Shown: positions 37,918 through 47,482 of the stretch, one piece after another
Position numbering within the stretch: position 1 is the stretch's first letter
Layout of the letters: each line of letters opens with the position of its first letter
NCBI GenBank assembly: GCA_947503775.1
Contig: CANNFE010000010.1
Span: 53,450 to 117,449 of the forward strand
Length of the DNA: 64,000 nt
From: an uncultured Paracoccaceae bacterium
GTDB lineage: Bacteria > Pseudomonadota > Alphaproteobacteria > Rhodobacterales > Rhodobacteraceae
Direction: 5' to 3'
Position numbers and translations under genes: made by a program
Notes under the pieces: generated by a model
Seen by the model: only the letters and a program-made list of their open reading frames with translations
Told to the model about the DNA's origin: nothing
Database searches by the model: none

Positions 37918-38699
37918 TGATGCGGGCGATCCGGGCGGCGAGCCTGATCGCCCTGCTTGCCGGATCCGCTGTCGCGCAGGATCGCGGCTGCCTCCATGAA
38001 GAGGGTCCGCCGAACAGCCCCAAGGCGACATCGGATGCGGGCGGGATTTCCTGGGCCTTCTTCTTTGGTCAGACCGAGGCCTATCTTCACGGGGTTCTCG
38101 GCGATACGATCGAGGCACGCGCCTTCATGGTGGACGTGCCGGGCACCGAGTTTTGCGATATCGCCTATGCGGCCGAGGATCATGTTTTCGAAGACGTCTC
38201 ACCTCGTCTCGTCGATGTGACGGGCGACGGCGAGAACGAGGTCATCGTCGTTGCCTCCCATATGGATCTGGGCGCGCGGCTCGAGGTTTGGGGATATCCC
38301 GCTGCCGATGCGGACCTGACCCTGCTCGCCGCAACACCCCATATCGGCACCCGTTTTCGCTGGCTGGCGCCGATCGGAGCTGCCGATCTCGATGGCGATG
38401 GCGCAATCGAGATTGCCTATGTCGATCGCCCGCATCTGGCAAAGATCCTGCGCGTCTGGCGCTATGAGGACGGGCGTTTGACCGAGGTTGCAGCGATGGA
38501 GGGCGTCAGCAATCATCGCATCGGCGAGCTCTATATCTCTGGCGGGATCAGGTCCTGCGGTGGCCCGCCAGAGATGATTGTCGCGGATGCCGGATGGCGG
38601 TCTGTCCTTGGCGTGAGTTGGACGGCAGAGGGCTTTGATGTTCGCCAGATCGGGCCCTTCGATGGGCGCGCCTCTTTTGAAGCCGCCTTGCGCTGCTAA
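37917..38699 (+). CDS. FG-GAP/VCBS-like repeat protein, exported
   Basis: A 260-residue protein (ATG 37917 or 37920) with signal peptide AASLIALLAGSAVAQ. Segments LVDVTGDGENEVIVV and AADLDGDGAIEIAYVDRP are calcium-type FG-GAP/integrin repeats that form beta-propeller blades. The N-terminus DRGCLHEEGPP carries a Cys with CGG later, perhaps a disulfide. Function unknown; it probably sits in the periplasm. The stop overlaps cobS tail-to-tail. Confidence 0.72.
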
Positions 38700-39436
38700 A
38701 GCGCTGCCAGCGTCAAAAGCACCGCCACCTCGCCGATCTGCTGGCTTGCCCCCAGCACATCCCCGGTCTGGCCTCCGATCTTGGACCGCGCAATGGCCGC
38801 GCAGGCGCTGACCGCCAGAACCGCCACAGCAAACGCACCAAGGGCTGGCCATCCCAGACAAAGCAACGCTCCGAGGCCCGCGATCGCCACAGCCAGCCCG
38901 GCGGTCGATCCCGGCGGCGTTCCGACCGCACGCGAAAGACCATCGGCGCGCGCATTCGGCAGCCGCATCAGCAGCACCATCCCCGCGCGCGACAGCATGG
39001 CCGCTGCAATGAGGGCCAGCGGCAGCCCGTCCTCTGCTAACAGCAGGCTGAGCGCGGCGATCTTGAGTAGCATCACCAGCCCGAGCGCCATCACCCCGAA
39101 CGTGCCGATCTGGCTGTCCTTCATGATGGCAAGGCGCCTCTCCCGGTCGTGGCTGCCGAAAAAGCCGTCCGCGCAATCGGCCAGCCCGTCCTCGTGCATC
39201 GCACCGGTCAGCACGGTCATCAGCCCGGCGGCGATAATCGCTCCGATAAAAGGCGAGGACCAGAAAAGCGCCGCGCCATATCCGGCACCGGCGGCAAGGC
39301 CGCCGAGCAGGAGCCCGACAAGGGGCCATGCCCAGGCCGCGCGCGCCCCGCGCGCCATGGCCGCCTCTGCATCGACGCGGACGGGCAGGCGGGTCAACAG
39401 GCCCAAAGCGCGGGCGATATCTGCAAGCTCGATCAA
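38696..39436 (-). CDS. cobS: Adenosylcobinamide-GDP ribazoletransferase
   Basis: A 246-residue membrane protein from a TTG complementary to 39434-39436 preceded by GGGAAGG; no ATG or GTG lies in a sensible place. It has LLTRLPV near the start, the motif MHEDGLADCADGFFGSHDRERRLAIMKDSQIGTFG that is diagnostic for CobS, and about five hydrophobic spans. It joins ribazole to the corrin ring in the last steps of cobalamin synthesis. It is divergent from cobT across 60 bases. Confidence 0.93.
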   Translation of the reverse strand: MIELADIARALGLLTRLPVRVDAEAAMARGARAAWAWPLVGLLLGGLAAGAGYGAALFWSSPFIGAIIAAGLMTVLTGAMHEDGLADCADGFFGSHDRERRLAIMKDSQIGTFGVMALGLVMLLKIAALSLLLAEDGLPLALIAAAMLSRAGMVLLMRLPNARADGLSRAVGTPPGSTAGLAVAIAGLGALLCLGWPALGAFAVAVLAVSACAAIARSKIGGQTGDVLGASQQIGEVAVLLTLAAL

Positions 39437-39496
39437 AGCGGCCTTCCCTTTGCGGTGCCCAGCGGTAAAGAGGAGCGGAGACCTTTGCAATGACGG

Positions 39497-40513
39497 ATGA
39501 AAATGACCGCTCCCTTCACGACGCTCGCCGAATTTCACGCGGTTCTGGGCGGATTGCCCGGCCCCGATCCCGAGGCCGCTGCGGCTGCCCGGGACCGCGA
39601 CGCCCAACTGACCAAGCCACCTGGTGCGCTGGGCCGGCTCGAGGATCTGGCCGAGTGGTATATCGGCTGGCGCGGTGATGCCGCGGCCCGCTGCGGGGTG
39701 CCTCAGGTGCTTGTCTTTGCGGGCAATCACGGCGTCACCGCGCGAGGCGTGTCGGCCTTTCCCGCCGAGGTCACGGCCCAGATGGTCGCCAATTTCCACG
39801 CTGGCGGTGCTGCGATCAACCAGCTTGCCGAGCTTGCCGGAGCGACGCTCGATGTGCATGCGCTGTCGCTTGAGACACCGACTGCCGACTTCACGACCGG
39901 CCCCGCGATGAGCGAGGCGGAGTGCGTCGCGGCCCTCGCCGCCGGATGGGAGGCGGTGAAACCGGGGGCGGATCTTGTTGTCACGGGCGAGATGGGGATC
40001 GGCAATACGACATCGGCTGCTGCGCTGGCCGCTGCGCTTTTCGGCGGTGATGCGGGCGGCTGGGCCGGACGCGGCACGGGCGTCGATGACGACGGGCTGT
40101 CGATCAAGCGCAAGGTCGTCGAAGCGGGCGTCTCCCGCCACGGTCAGAAAGCGCCGCTTGATCTGTTGCGCTGCCTCGGCGGGCGCGAGCTGGCAGCCAT
40201 GGCCGGAGCCATCGCAGGGGCGCGGTCCTACCGGATCCCGGTCATCCTCGACGGGTTCATCTGCTCGGCGGCCGCCGCGAGCCTCGAGAAAGCCGAGCCC
40301 GGAACGCTCGATCATGCGGTCGCCGGGCATCTGAGCGCCGAGGCCGGTCATGGCCAGATCCTCGATGCGCTTGGGAAAACACCGCTTTTGTGCCTTGGCA
40401 TGCGCCTTGGCGAAGGCTCTGGTGCGGCGCTCGCGATCCAGATCCTGCGCGGTTCGCTTGTTTGCCATCACGGCATGGCCACCTTCGCAGAGGCCGGGGT
40501 CAGCGATGACTGA
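39497..40513 (+). CDS. cobT: Nicotinate-nucleotide-dimethylbenzimidazole phosphoribosyltransferase
   Basis: A 338-residue protein (ATG 39497 or 39503). It shows [46 protein letters not shown], and the catalytic Glu in the C-terminal glycine-rich [14 protein letters not shown]. It makes alpha-ribazole phosphate for the cobalamin lower ligand and works with the divergent CobS. The next gene overlaps its end by 8 bases. Confidence 0.95.
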   Translation: MKMTAPFTTLAEFHAVLGGLPGPDPEAAAAARDRDAQLTKPPGALGRLEDLAEWYIGWRGDAAARCGVPQVLVFAGNHGVTARGVSAFPAEVTAQMVANFHAGGAAINQLAELAGATLDVHALSLETPTADFTTGPAMSEAECVAALAAGWEAVKPGADLVVTGEMGIGNTTSAAALAAALFGGDAGGWAGRGTGVDDDGLSIKRKVVEAGVSRHGQKAPLDLLRCLGGRELAAMAGAIAGARSYRIPVILDGFICSAAAASLEKAEPGTLDHAVAGHLSAEAGHGQILDALGKTPLLCLGMRLGEGSGAALAIQILRGSLVCHHGMATFAEAGVSDD

Positions 40514-40916
40514 CGCACCCGATCTGCCGTCTGAGATCGACGCCGTCTTCGCGCGTTATCCAACGGATGTTCGCACATGTCTTCTCAACATCCGGCGCGC
40601 AATCTTCCATGCGGCCAGCCGGATCGAAGACGTCAACGGGATCGAAGAGAGCCTGAAGTGGGGTCAGCCGTCCTATCGGGGGACGGGGACTCGGTTCGGG
40701 ACCGCCCTTCGTTTGGGATGCGAGGGGCAGCAGGTCCCGCGGGCCGCGGTTTATGTGCATTGCGGGACCAGCCTGATCGAGGATCTGAAGGCGACGCGCG
40801 GTCTGACCCTGGAGACGAAGGGCAATCGGGCGATCCTGTTGGCAGCGGGCAGCGCTGGCCCAGACGATGACATCAGAGCCGTGATCGAGGCCGCGCTGAT
40901 CTATCGCAAAGGTTAA
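40506..40916 (+). CDS. DUF1801 domain protein
   Basis: A 136-residue protein starting within the cobT end (ATG 40506). [16 protein letters not shown] is the signature of the DUF1801/YdhG family, and the rest has the alpha/beta pattern of that fold. Some members are thought to bind iron or act as chaperones, but evidence for this one is lacking. It converges on the Lrp-type gene, overlapping by 4 bases. Confidence 0.8.
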   Translation: MTDAPDLPSEIDAVFARYPTDVRTCLLNIRRAIFHAASRIEDVNGIEESLKWGQPSYRGTGTRFGTALRLGCEGQQVPRAAVYVHCGTSLIEDLKATRGLTLETKGNRAILLAAGSAGPDDDIRAVIEAALIYRKG

Positions 40917-41371
40917 AGCGGTAGCGGCGCGTCGCTTTTCAGCTGGTCCATCACGATTTGGCTTTGTACGCGCGCCACAGCGGTATGGGGCAGCAGGACG
41001 TCATGGATCAGACGGTGCAAGGCCTTGAGATCGGAGGTCCAGACGCGCAGCAGATAATCCGCCTCTCCCGTCATCGTCCAGGCCGAGGTGATCTCGGCCC
41101 GGCTGTGGATGAGACGGGAGATGTCACGCGCGGCCTCGGGGCCATGGGTCCCGAGATGAACCTGAACGAAGGCCTGAACGCTTAGCCCAAGCTGCTCGGG
41201 ATCGATCTGGGCGGCATAATGCGTGATCAGACCGGCAGCCTCGAGTCGCTGGCGCCGCCGCCCGGCCTGGCTGGGGGACAGGCCAAGCGCGTCGCTCAAC
41301 TCTTGCGCGGTGGCCTGTCCGTTCTTTTGCAAGGTCTGAAGGAGGCGATTGTCAATCTCATCTATATCCAT
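40913..41371 (-). CDS. Lrp/AsnC family regulator
   Basis: A 152-residue protein with start at the ATG complementary to 41369-41371. The N-terminal helix-turn-helix is DNRLLQTLQKNGQATAQELSDALGLSPSQAGRRRQRLEAAGLI (about 5-45), and a RAM-type effector domain follows (AWTMTGEADYLLRVW). It is divergent from hpd across about 137 bases, so control of tyrosine/phenylalanine degradation is a likely role. Confidence 0.9.
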   Translation of the reverse strand: MDIDEIDNRLLQTLQKNGQATAQELSDALGLSPSQAGRRRQRLEAAGLITHYAAQIDPEQLGLSVQAFVQVHLGTHGPEAARDISRLIHSRAEITSAWTMTGEADYLLRVWTSDLKALHRLIHDVLLPHTAVARVQSQIVMDQLKSDAPLPL

Positions 41372-41508
41372 GCGGAGATTACGCGCAGACCAAGCCGTAG
41401 CTGTCAAACCTGAGCGCATTATCGACTATCAGCGATAGACTTTGCGCACTGTCCGCACGGCTCTTGGCCTATCCTTTTCTAAATCCTCGCGACATGGAGA
41501 TGCCTGAT

Positions 41509-42606
41509 ATGGGACCTTTCCCGCATGACGCCCCCAAAGCGCAGATCACAGAGCAAAATCCGGCTGGAACCGATGGGTTCGAGTTCGTCGAATTCGCGCA
41601 TCCCGATCCCGACGCGCTTCGAACGCTTTTTGCGCAGATGGGCTATCGGCATGTCGCGACCCATAGAGCTAAGGCGATCGAGGTCTGGCAGCAGGGTGAT
41701 ATCACCTACATCCTGAACGACGAGCCAGGCAGCCATGCGCGCCGCTTCGTTGAACAACACGGCCCCTGTGCGCCTTCGATGGCCTGGCGTGTCGTAGATG
41801 CGCAGCACGCGTTTGATCACGCCGTCTCGAAAGGCGCGGAGCCCTATGACGGGGACGACAAGACGCTTGATGTGCCCGCAATCGTCGGGATCGGCGGATT
41901 GCTGATTTACTTCATCGAGGATTATTATGAGGTCAGCGCCTATAACGCGGAGTTCGACTGGATCGGCACGACCCATCCCGAGGGCGTCGGCTTTCATTAC
42001 CTCGATCATCTGACCCACAACGTCCATAAAGGGAATATGGATGTCTGGTTCAGGTTTTACGGTGATCTGTTCAACTTCAAGGAGATCCGGTTTTTTGATA
42101 TCGAGGGGAAGTTCACGGGGCTTTTAAGCCGTGCTCTCACCTCGCCCTGCGGGCGGATCCGTATTCCGATCAACGAGGATCGCGGCGAGACCGGACAGAT
42201 CGTGGAATATCTCAAGCGCTATAAAGGCGAGGGTATCCAGCATATCGCAGTGGGCGCGCGTGATCTTTATGACGCGGTCGATGCGATTGCCGAGAACGGG
42301 ATCCGGTTCATGCCGAAGCCGCCTGAAAGCTATTACGATCTGAGCTACGAGCGTGTCGCCGGGCATGATGAGCCCAAGGATCGGATGATGACCCATGGCG
42401 TCCTGATCGATGGCGAGGGCGTGGTCAATGGTGCAGAGACGCGGATCCTGCTGCAGATCTTTTCCAAGACCGTGATCGGACCGATCTTTTTCGAGTTCAT
42501 TCAGCGTAAAGGCGATGACGGCTTTGGGGAGGGCAATTTCAAGGCGCTGTTTGAATCGATCGAGGCCGATCAGATCGCGCGCGGGGTGCTTAAGGAAACG
42601 GTGTGA
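41509..42606 (+). CDS. hpd: 4-hydroxyphenylpyruvate dioxygenase
   Basis: A 365-residue protein from ATG 41509, with GGAG 9 bases upstream; earlier in-frame ATGs at 41494 and 41500 are possible. It has the two VOC-type halves of HPPD and the iron ligands His167 (YLDHLTHNV), His245 (GIQHIAVG) and Glu329 (FFEFIQRKG). It converts 4-hydroxyphenylpyruvate to homogentisate. A REP-like palindrome starts right behind its stop codon. The divergent Lrp gene is the probable regulator. Confidence 0.95.
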   Translation: MGPFPHDAPKAQITEQNPAGTDGFEFVEFAHPDPDALRTLFAQMGYRHVATHRAKAIEVWQQGDITYILNDEPGSHARRFVEQHGPCAPSMAWRVVDAQHAFDHAVSKGAEPYDGDDKTLDVPAIVGIGGLLIYFIEDYYEVSAYNAEFDWIGTTHPEGVGFHYLDHLTHNVHKGNMDVWFRFYGDLFNFKEIRFFDIEGKFTGLLSRALTSPCGRIRIPINEDRGETGQIVEYLKRYKGEGIQHIAVGARDLYDAVDAIAENGIRFMPKPPESYYDLSYERVAGHDEPKDRMMTHGVLIDGEGVVNGAETRILLQIFSKTVIGPIFFEFIQRKGDDGFGEGNFKALFESIEADQIARGVLKETV

Positions 42607-42608
42607 TG

Positions 42609-42657
42609 TCCGCCGGGACGACGCTCCTGCTGCGCAGATCGCCCCGCCCGCCGTCCC
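42609..42657. repeat. GC-rich palindrome, REP-like copy B
   Basis: About 46 bases here match 92-139 with few changes (GCCGGGACGACGCTC..GCGCAGATCGCCCCGCCCGCCGTCCC). It lies three bases after the hpd stop and 12 bases before the convergent 880-residue gene, where it could work as a bidirectional terminator. Confidence 0.65.
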
Positions 42658-42669
42658 GATGCCGCGCGG

Positions 42670-45312
42670 CTATCCCGAGGGCACGTCGAGGACGATCGTC
42701 CGGCCACGTTTGACGTAGCTGAGCTGGCTCTCGCCGATCGCCGCGACCCGTCCGCCATCCAGCCGGTCGCCCGGCTGAACCTTCATGAACCGGCCGTTCG
42801 GAAGACGGACCAGGGCACTGCGCGCATTCGGGCGTCCATAGACCCCGATCAGATTGACGCGCCGCAGATTGATTGCATTGTCGATTGTCGCGCCGCGCGC
42901 CACTGTTGTCGAGGTCGGCCCGGAGGGCTGCGCGACCTGCGGCGTCGGCACAGCGGGCGCAGGAGCCGGAGCCGGAGCCGGCGCTGCCGTGGCAGCCGCC
43001 GTCCGGCGGGCTGCCAGATTGGCGGGCCGGTTGGAGGGGCGCAGCGACCGTGTCACCGCTTGCGCCGTTCCGACCACGGCCGGATCAGCGGGTGTGGTCA
43101 GGGCCGTCTCGAGGGCCGAGGCGACAGCCCCCGGTGTCGGGGTATCGGGTCTGCGGGAGGCAAAATCGGCGGGGCGGGCCTGAGGTCTTAAGACAGGCGT
43201 GTCTGCAGGACCGGTGGACAGTCCTTCCGCAAGAGGCAACGGCAAAGCGGCAGGCCGCGGCCGAGGGCGCGCATCGGGAGTGAGGCCTTGCAGGCTGACG
43301 CCACCGGGCGTTGCGACAGGGCCGAGAGGGTTCGGCTCAATTCCCGGATCGGCTCGGGAAGGCAGGGAGGGACGCAAGGGCGGAACGACGGGCGGCGTTC
43401 CGGCATAGACGACCACACCGTCCGGCGTCACGGCCCCGTCCGGTGCCGCTTCGACGAAGCCTCGATCATCTAGATCGAAACTTTCGCTGGATGCCGGGGG
43501 ATCGACCGGGATCGGCATGGGAAGATCGCCCGCAATGAGCGCCGCCGTCGTCAGATCGGGGCGGGCTGCGGGAGGCTCTACCGGCGTCGCGATGCCAGGA
43601 AAGCCAGGATCACCCAGTGCGGCGCTTGCCGGGATCGGGCTGCGGCGCGGGGCCTTTTGCCAGACACCGGTCGCCGCGTGCCGGCGCTCGGCTTCCGGCG
43701 TGCTGAGCACCAGACGCCGGACATCGGAGGCTGCCATCGGCGGAGCGGGCGAGGCCTCGGGCTGCGAGATGGCCGTCGGCTCGGTCGAGGGGGTCGCCTG
43801 AGAAGAGGCGGGTGCGGTCAGGTTGGTGGTCTCAGGGACGGTTGTCTCCTCAGGCGCCACCGGCTCGGAGAGCTCGACGATTGCGCTCGCGACAGCCTGC
43901 GCCAGAACGGGCGATGCAGGTGTTTGCGCGTCCACTGTCTCGTCCGAAGAGGCTGCGGCCTCTGCCGGTATGGCGACGGGAATGGCGATAGGATCGGCCG
44001 TCGCCAGCCCGACGCCCGGTTCCGTACGCTCGCGCGCGCCCATCCAGATCGCCGCTCCTGCGCCTGCGGCCAGAACCAGCGCCGCTGCGATCTGAAGCGC
44101 GCGCTTGAGGGCGGTGCCTTTCGTATCGTCCTCGGGGAAAAGCGGTTTGGGATCAAGCGTCGCCGCAACGGCGGGGGCTTGCTTGGCAGGCTCGGTCGGC
44201 GCCCTGGCCGGAGCAGAAATCGAGGGAGATGCACTGCCCGCGACAGGCCGGGAGGCGGCCAGAACCGCCGGGGCGACGGCAGAGGCTGCGGGCTGTTCCG
44301 CTTTTGCGGTTTTCGCCTTGCCCTCGAACGGCGCCGGTTTCGGCTCGGCGGCCTCCGCCGCGGATGGACGGGGCGCCTCGGGAAAGATCCGATCGGTCAA
44401 AGGAGGCGCTGCGTCGGCCTTGGGGATGACAAAGGCGGATATATCGGGGGCGACGAGAAGCGTCCGCAGATCGGGAACGTCTCCGCGATCCTCGTCTCCC
44501 TCAGCGGCTATCGCGGGCTCAGCCGCATCGGCTTCCACGGCAGTCCCCTCGGCTTGATCTACCAAAGCCTCGGACGGATCCGGGAGGATGTCCTCTGCAG
44601 GTGCACTCGCCTCCTCGAGTGCTGCGTCGTCCCCTTCGGCGGTATCGTCCGCTTCATCAGGCTCCGGCAGGGTCCGCTCAGGGGCAGGATCCTCGGCGAC
44701 CGGGGGCGTCTCGACGGCCTCTTCGGTCCTTTGGATTTCCGTGAAATCGAGAGGCAGGGTCGGCTCAAGCTCCGGCTCGGCCTCGGCTGCCTCTTCGGCC
44801 ACACCGATGACATGGATCGCATCGCTGTCCCGGGCGGCGTCCGGCACGTCCTTCGTGGCGCCAAAGAACGGCTCTCCGTCGAAGGTGAAAGCCTCGGGGA
44901 TCGCCGTGAAGGAATGGGGAACAAAGCCATGCGACCGGGCAAACTGCTCGGCCTCGTCAAGCGTCTCGCGGGCAACGGCGGCGATGAAAGTATGACCCGC
45001 GATCTCGCGCCAGTCATAGCTTAGATCCTCGACCGGGTAGGGCGTGGCGCCTTCGAGGGCGTTGCGCACCCTCTCGTCGCCGACATGATGTTCGATCAGG
45101 CTGAGATACCGAATCTGGTCGTTGGGCAGGACGATCTTGCAGCTGTAAGGCCCGCCCGCAATCGCCTCGCCGCGCGCTCGCAGATCGGCCAGCGCCGTCT
45201 TGAGATCGGGATGATCCAGGGGCACATCGCCGACAAAGACCCAGCCGCCTTCGACGCGATGCAAAAGCTGAATTCCCTCAGTCGAGAGAGAGAGTGCGAA
45301 TGTCGCGATCAT
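42670..45312 (-). CDS. PilM/GspL-like to PilP/GspC-like membrane fusion protein
   Basis: An 880-residue protein from the ATG complementary to 45310-45312. Residues 1-170 resemble the cytoplasmic actin-like part of PilM/GspL (FALSLSTEGIQLLHRVEGG, GATPYPVEDLSYDWREI). A long acidic Pro/Ala-rich region follows to about 400, then one membrane span (ALQIAAALVLAAGAGAAIW, about 402-424), a long Pro-rich periplasmic region, and at the C-terminus (about 815-880) a PilP/GspC-like beta module (INLRRVNLIGVYGRPNARSALV ... FMKVQPGDRLDGGRVAAIG). No other pilus or type II secretion gene is near. The fold calls are by pattern. Confidence 0.62.
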   Translation of the reverse strand: MIATFALSLSTEGIQLLHRVEGGWVFVGDVPLDHPDLKTALADLRARGEAIAGGPYSCKIVLPNDQIRYLSLIEHHVGDERVRNALEGATPYPVEDLSYDWREIAGHTFIAAVARETLDEAEQFARSHGFVPHSFTAIPEAFTFDGEPFFGATKDVPDAARDSDAIHVIGVAEEAAEAEPELEPTLPLDFTEIQRTEEAVETPPVAEDPAPERTLPEPDEADDTAEGDDAALEEASAPAEDILPDPSEALVDQAEGTAVEADAAEPAIAAEGDEDRGDVPDLRTLLVAPDISAFVIPKADAAPPLTDRIFPEAPRPSAAEAAEPKPAPFEGKAKTAKAEQPAASAVAPAVLAASRPVAGSASPSISAPARAPTEPAKQAPAVAATLDPKPLFPEDDTKGTALKRALQIAAALVLAAGAGAAIWMGARERTEPGVGLATADPIAIPVAIPAEAAASSDETVDAQTPASPVLAQAVASAIVELSEPVAPEETTVPETTNLTAPASSQATPSTEPTAISQPEASPAPPMAASDVRRLVLSTPEAERRHAATGVWQKAPRRSPIPASAALGDPGFPGIATPVEPPAARPDLTTAALIAGDLPMPIPVDPPASSESFDLDDRGFVEAAPDGAVTPDGVVVYAGTPPVVPPLRPSLPSRADPGIEPNPLGPVATPGGVSLQGLTPDARPRPRPAALPLPLAEGLSTGPADTPVLRPQARPADFASRRPDTPTPGAVASALETALTTPADPAVVGTAQAVTRSLRPSNRPANLAARRTAAATAAPAPAPAPAPAVPTPQVAQPSGPTSTTVARGATIDNAINLRRVNLIGVYGRPNARSALVRLPNGRFMKVQPGDRLDGGRVAAIGESQLSYVKRGRTIVLDVPSG

Positions 45313-45443
45313 ATGACGTCGGTTAACCCGTTTATTCTCGAACCCCGCCCCAGAAGGTTCGTCCCTATCCTGATTTGATATCCCAGGGATGTCCCCGAGG
45401 AAAGACACTGCTGACGGGCCGGGCGAAAGGCTGCCGGTTTTCA

Positions 45444-45469
45444 GGGGCGCGGAGGCTGCTGTGCGCCCC
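45444..45469. repeat. Inverted repeat downstream of the metY-type gene
   Basis: GGGGCGC (45444-45450) pairs with GCGCCCC (45463-45469) across a 12-base loop, 35 bases beyond the MetY-like stop on its 3' side. No T-run follows on the minus strand, so it is a weak terminator or an mRNA end stabiliser. Confidence 0.4.
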
Positions 45470-45503
45470 GGTCAAGGCGCAGGTCCGACCGGGGCGATCT
45501 GGG

Positions 45504-46811
45504 TCAGGCCGTGGCCTTGGCCAGCGCCTGATCGAGATCGGCGATCAGGTCATCCGCATCCTCGATCCCGATAGAGACGCGCACGACCTCTGGATCGGCG
45601 CCGGCGGCGCGCTGCTGATTAGCATCGAGCTGCCGGTGCGTGGTCGAGGCGGAATGGATGATCAGGCTGCGCGTATCGCCCAGATTGGCGACATGGCTGA
45701 AGATCTCCAGACTGTCGATCAGTTTGATGCAGGCCTCATAGCCGCCCTTGACCGCGAAGGTGAACAAGGCGCCCGCGCCCTTGGGGCAGACCGTCTTGAC
45801 CCGGTTGAAATAGGGTGAGCTTTCAAGACCTGCATAGGTGACGTAGTCGACCCGCGGATCGGCCTCGAGCCATTTGGCGACCTTGACGGCATTCTCTACA
45901 TGACGCTCCATCCGAAGCGACAGCGTCTCGATCCCCATGAGGGTGTAATGCGCCCCTTGCGGGTTCATCGTCATGCCCAGATCGCGCAGCCCGATGGCAA
46001 TGCCGTGGAAGGTAAAGGCGAGCGGCCCGAAGGTTTCTGCGAATTTGAGGCCGTGATAGGCGGGCTCAGGCTCTGACAGGCTGGGAAATTTGCCCGAGGC
46101 GGCCCAGTCGAATGTGCCGCTATCGACCACGGCGCCGCCGGTCACTGTGCCGTTGCCGGTGAGGTATTTGGTGGTGGAATGGACCACCAGCGTCGCGCCG
46201 TGTTCGATCGGACGGCAGAGAAAGGGCGTCGCCGATGTGTTATCCACGATCAGCGGGATCGCATTGTCGTCGGCGACATCGGCAGCTGCGCGCAAATCGG
46301 TGATATAGCCGCCCGGATTGGCGATGCCTTCGCAGAAGATCGCGCGTGTGTCGTCATCGACGGCGGCCCGCACGGCCTCGATATCGTCGAAGTCCACGAA
46401 TTTGGCGGACCAGCCGAAGCGCTTGATCGTCTGGGTGAACTGCGTGACCGTCCCGCCATAAAGCCTGGTGGAGGCGATGATGTTCCTGCCCGGCGACATC
46501 AGAGGAAAGAGCGCCATGATCTGTGCGGCATGGCCCGACGAGCAGCAGACGGCGCCTACTCCGCCCTCGAGCGTCGCGATCCGCTCTTGCAAGGCGGCGA
46601 CCGTCGGGTTTGTCAGGCGCGAATAGATGTAGCCGACCTCCTGCAGGTTAAAAAGCGCGGCCGCGTGATCGGCGTCGCGAAAGACAAAGGCGGTTGATTG
46701 GTAGATCGGCGTCTGCCGCGCACCTGTGGCGGGGTCGGGCCGGGCGCCGGCATGGATCTGGAGCGTGTCGAAGCCGTAGGAGGGGCCGGTTTGGCTGGCA
46801 TCATCGGGCAT
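45504..46811 (-). CDS. metY: O-acetylhomoserine sulfhydrylase-type PLP enzyme
   Basis: A 435-residue Cys/Met-metabolism PLP enzyme with the cofactor Lys in VVHSTTKYLTGNGTVTGG (about residue 211), CSSGHAAQIMALF for phosphate binding and GIGIEDADDLIADLDQAL near the end. Length and the N-terminal FDTLQIHAGARPDPATGARQTPIYQSTAFVFRDADHAAALF fit MetY. It makes homocysteine from O-acetylhomoserine and sulfide. The MetZ succinyl-homoserine relative is a less likely alternative. It is divergent from a VOC gene across 128 bases. Confidence 0.9.
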   Translation of the reverse strand: MPDDASQTGPSYGFDTLQIHAGARPDPATGARQTPIYQSTAFVFRDADHAAALFNLQEVGYIYSRLTNPTVAALQERIATLEGGVGAVCCSSGHAAQIMALFPLMSPGRNIIASTRLYGGTVTQFTQTIKRFGWSAKFVDFDDIEAVRAAVDDDTRAIFCEGIANPGGYITDLRAAADVADDNAIPLIVDNTSATPFLCRPIEHGATLVVHSTTKYLTGNGTVTGGAVVDSGTFDWAASGKFPSLSEPEPAYHGLKFAETFGPLAFTFHGIAIGLRDLGMTMNPQGAHYTLMGIETLSLRMERHVENAVKVAKWLEADPRVDYVTYAGLESSPYFNRVKTVCPKGAGALFTFAVKGGYEACIKLIDSLEIFSHVANLGDTRSLIIHSASTTHRQLDANQQRAAGADPEVVRVSIGIEDADDLIADLDQALAKATA

Positions 46812-46939
46812 GGGAGGTCCTTCATCGATAGAGGCCCTGGATCGGATCGGGCCGGGGAGGCTGGTCGTGCGCTGGCTTTCGTGTCTAGATCAGGCAGGGC
46901 GGTGGCTCAACCGTTCCGCTGTCCTTAAGGAGGCCCGCC

Positions 46940-47353
46940 ATGCCGACCCCGTTTCATCTGGCCCTTCACGTGACCGATCTTGACGCGGCGCGAGACTTTT
47001 ATGGACGGGTTCTGGGCTGCGCCGAAGGGCGGAGCACGTCCACCTGGGTGGATTTCGATTTCTTCGGCCATCAGATCAGCCTTCATCTGGGCGCGCCTTT
47101 CCCGGTCGCGGCCACCGGCAAGGTCGGCGATGTCGATGTGCCGATGCCTCATTTCGGCGTGGTGCTCGACTTGCCGGACTGGCAGGCGCTTGCGGGCCGA
47201 TTGAAGGCTGAGGACATCTCTTTCGTGCTGGAGCCGCAGGTGCGGTTCGAAGGTGAGCCGGGCGAGCAATGGACGATGTTCTTTTACGACCCCGCCGGTA
47301 ACCCGATCGAGGTCAAAGGCTTCCCCGATCTGGCTGGGGTGTTCGAAAATTGA
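46940..47353 (+). CDS. VOC family protein
   Basis: A 137-residue vicinal-oxygen-chelate protein behind a strong AAGGAGG site. It has FHLALHVTDLDAARDFYGRVLGC with the first His, and FFYDPAGNPIEVKGF with the last Glu of the metal site. The family includes glyoxalase I, dioxygenases and resistance proteins; the function is not set by sequence. It stands alone and ends in a hairpin with a T-run. Confidence 0.88.
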   Translation: MPTPFHLALHVTDLDAARDFYGRVLGCAEGRSTSTWVDFDFFGHQISLHLGAPFPVAATGKVGDVDVPMPHFGVVLDLPDWQALAGRLKAEDISFVLEPQVRFEGEPGEQWTMFFYDPAGNPIEVKGFPDLAGVFEN

Positions 47354-47377
47354 GCGCCTGACGGCGCATTCCTTTTT
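47354..47377 (+). terminator. Terminator after the VOC gene
   Basis: GCGCC (47354-47358) pairs with GGCGC (47363-47367) around TGAC, followed by ATTCCTTTTT. Confidence 0.7.
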
Positions 47378-47435
47378 GCAAGACCGGGGATGGCCTGTGA
47401 TCTCGCCTTGATCGGGGCGCCGGGATGCGGCAGAG

Positions 47436-47476
47436 GCCGGAGCCTCCGGCGGGGATATTTTTTAAGGCAAAGAGAG
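47436..47476 (+). repeat. GCCGGAG-C-CTCCGGC hairpin plus GATATTTTTTAAGGCAAAG motif
   Basis: A perfect 7-base stem (47436-47450) followed by GGGGATATTTTTTAAGGCAAAGAGAGG, another diverged member of the dispersed hairpin-plus-TATTT family. It sits between the converging VOC and glycosyltransferase-like genes. Confidence 0.55.
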
Positions 47477-47482
47477 GAGGGA

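Noticed and set aside
43657..45024. 455-residue open frame opposite the PilM-PilP-like gene
   Set aside because: Arg/Gly-rich mirror of a GC-rich gene with no family features; the minus-strand frame has a membrane span and recognisable ends.
46812..46939. SAM-II or SAM-SAH riboswitch before the metY-type gene
   Set aside because: I could not match the conserved core bases of either class, so no riboswitch feature is listed.
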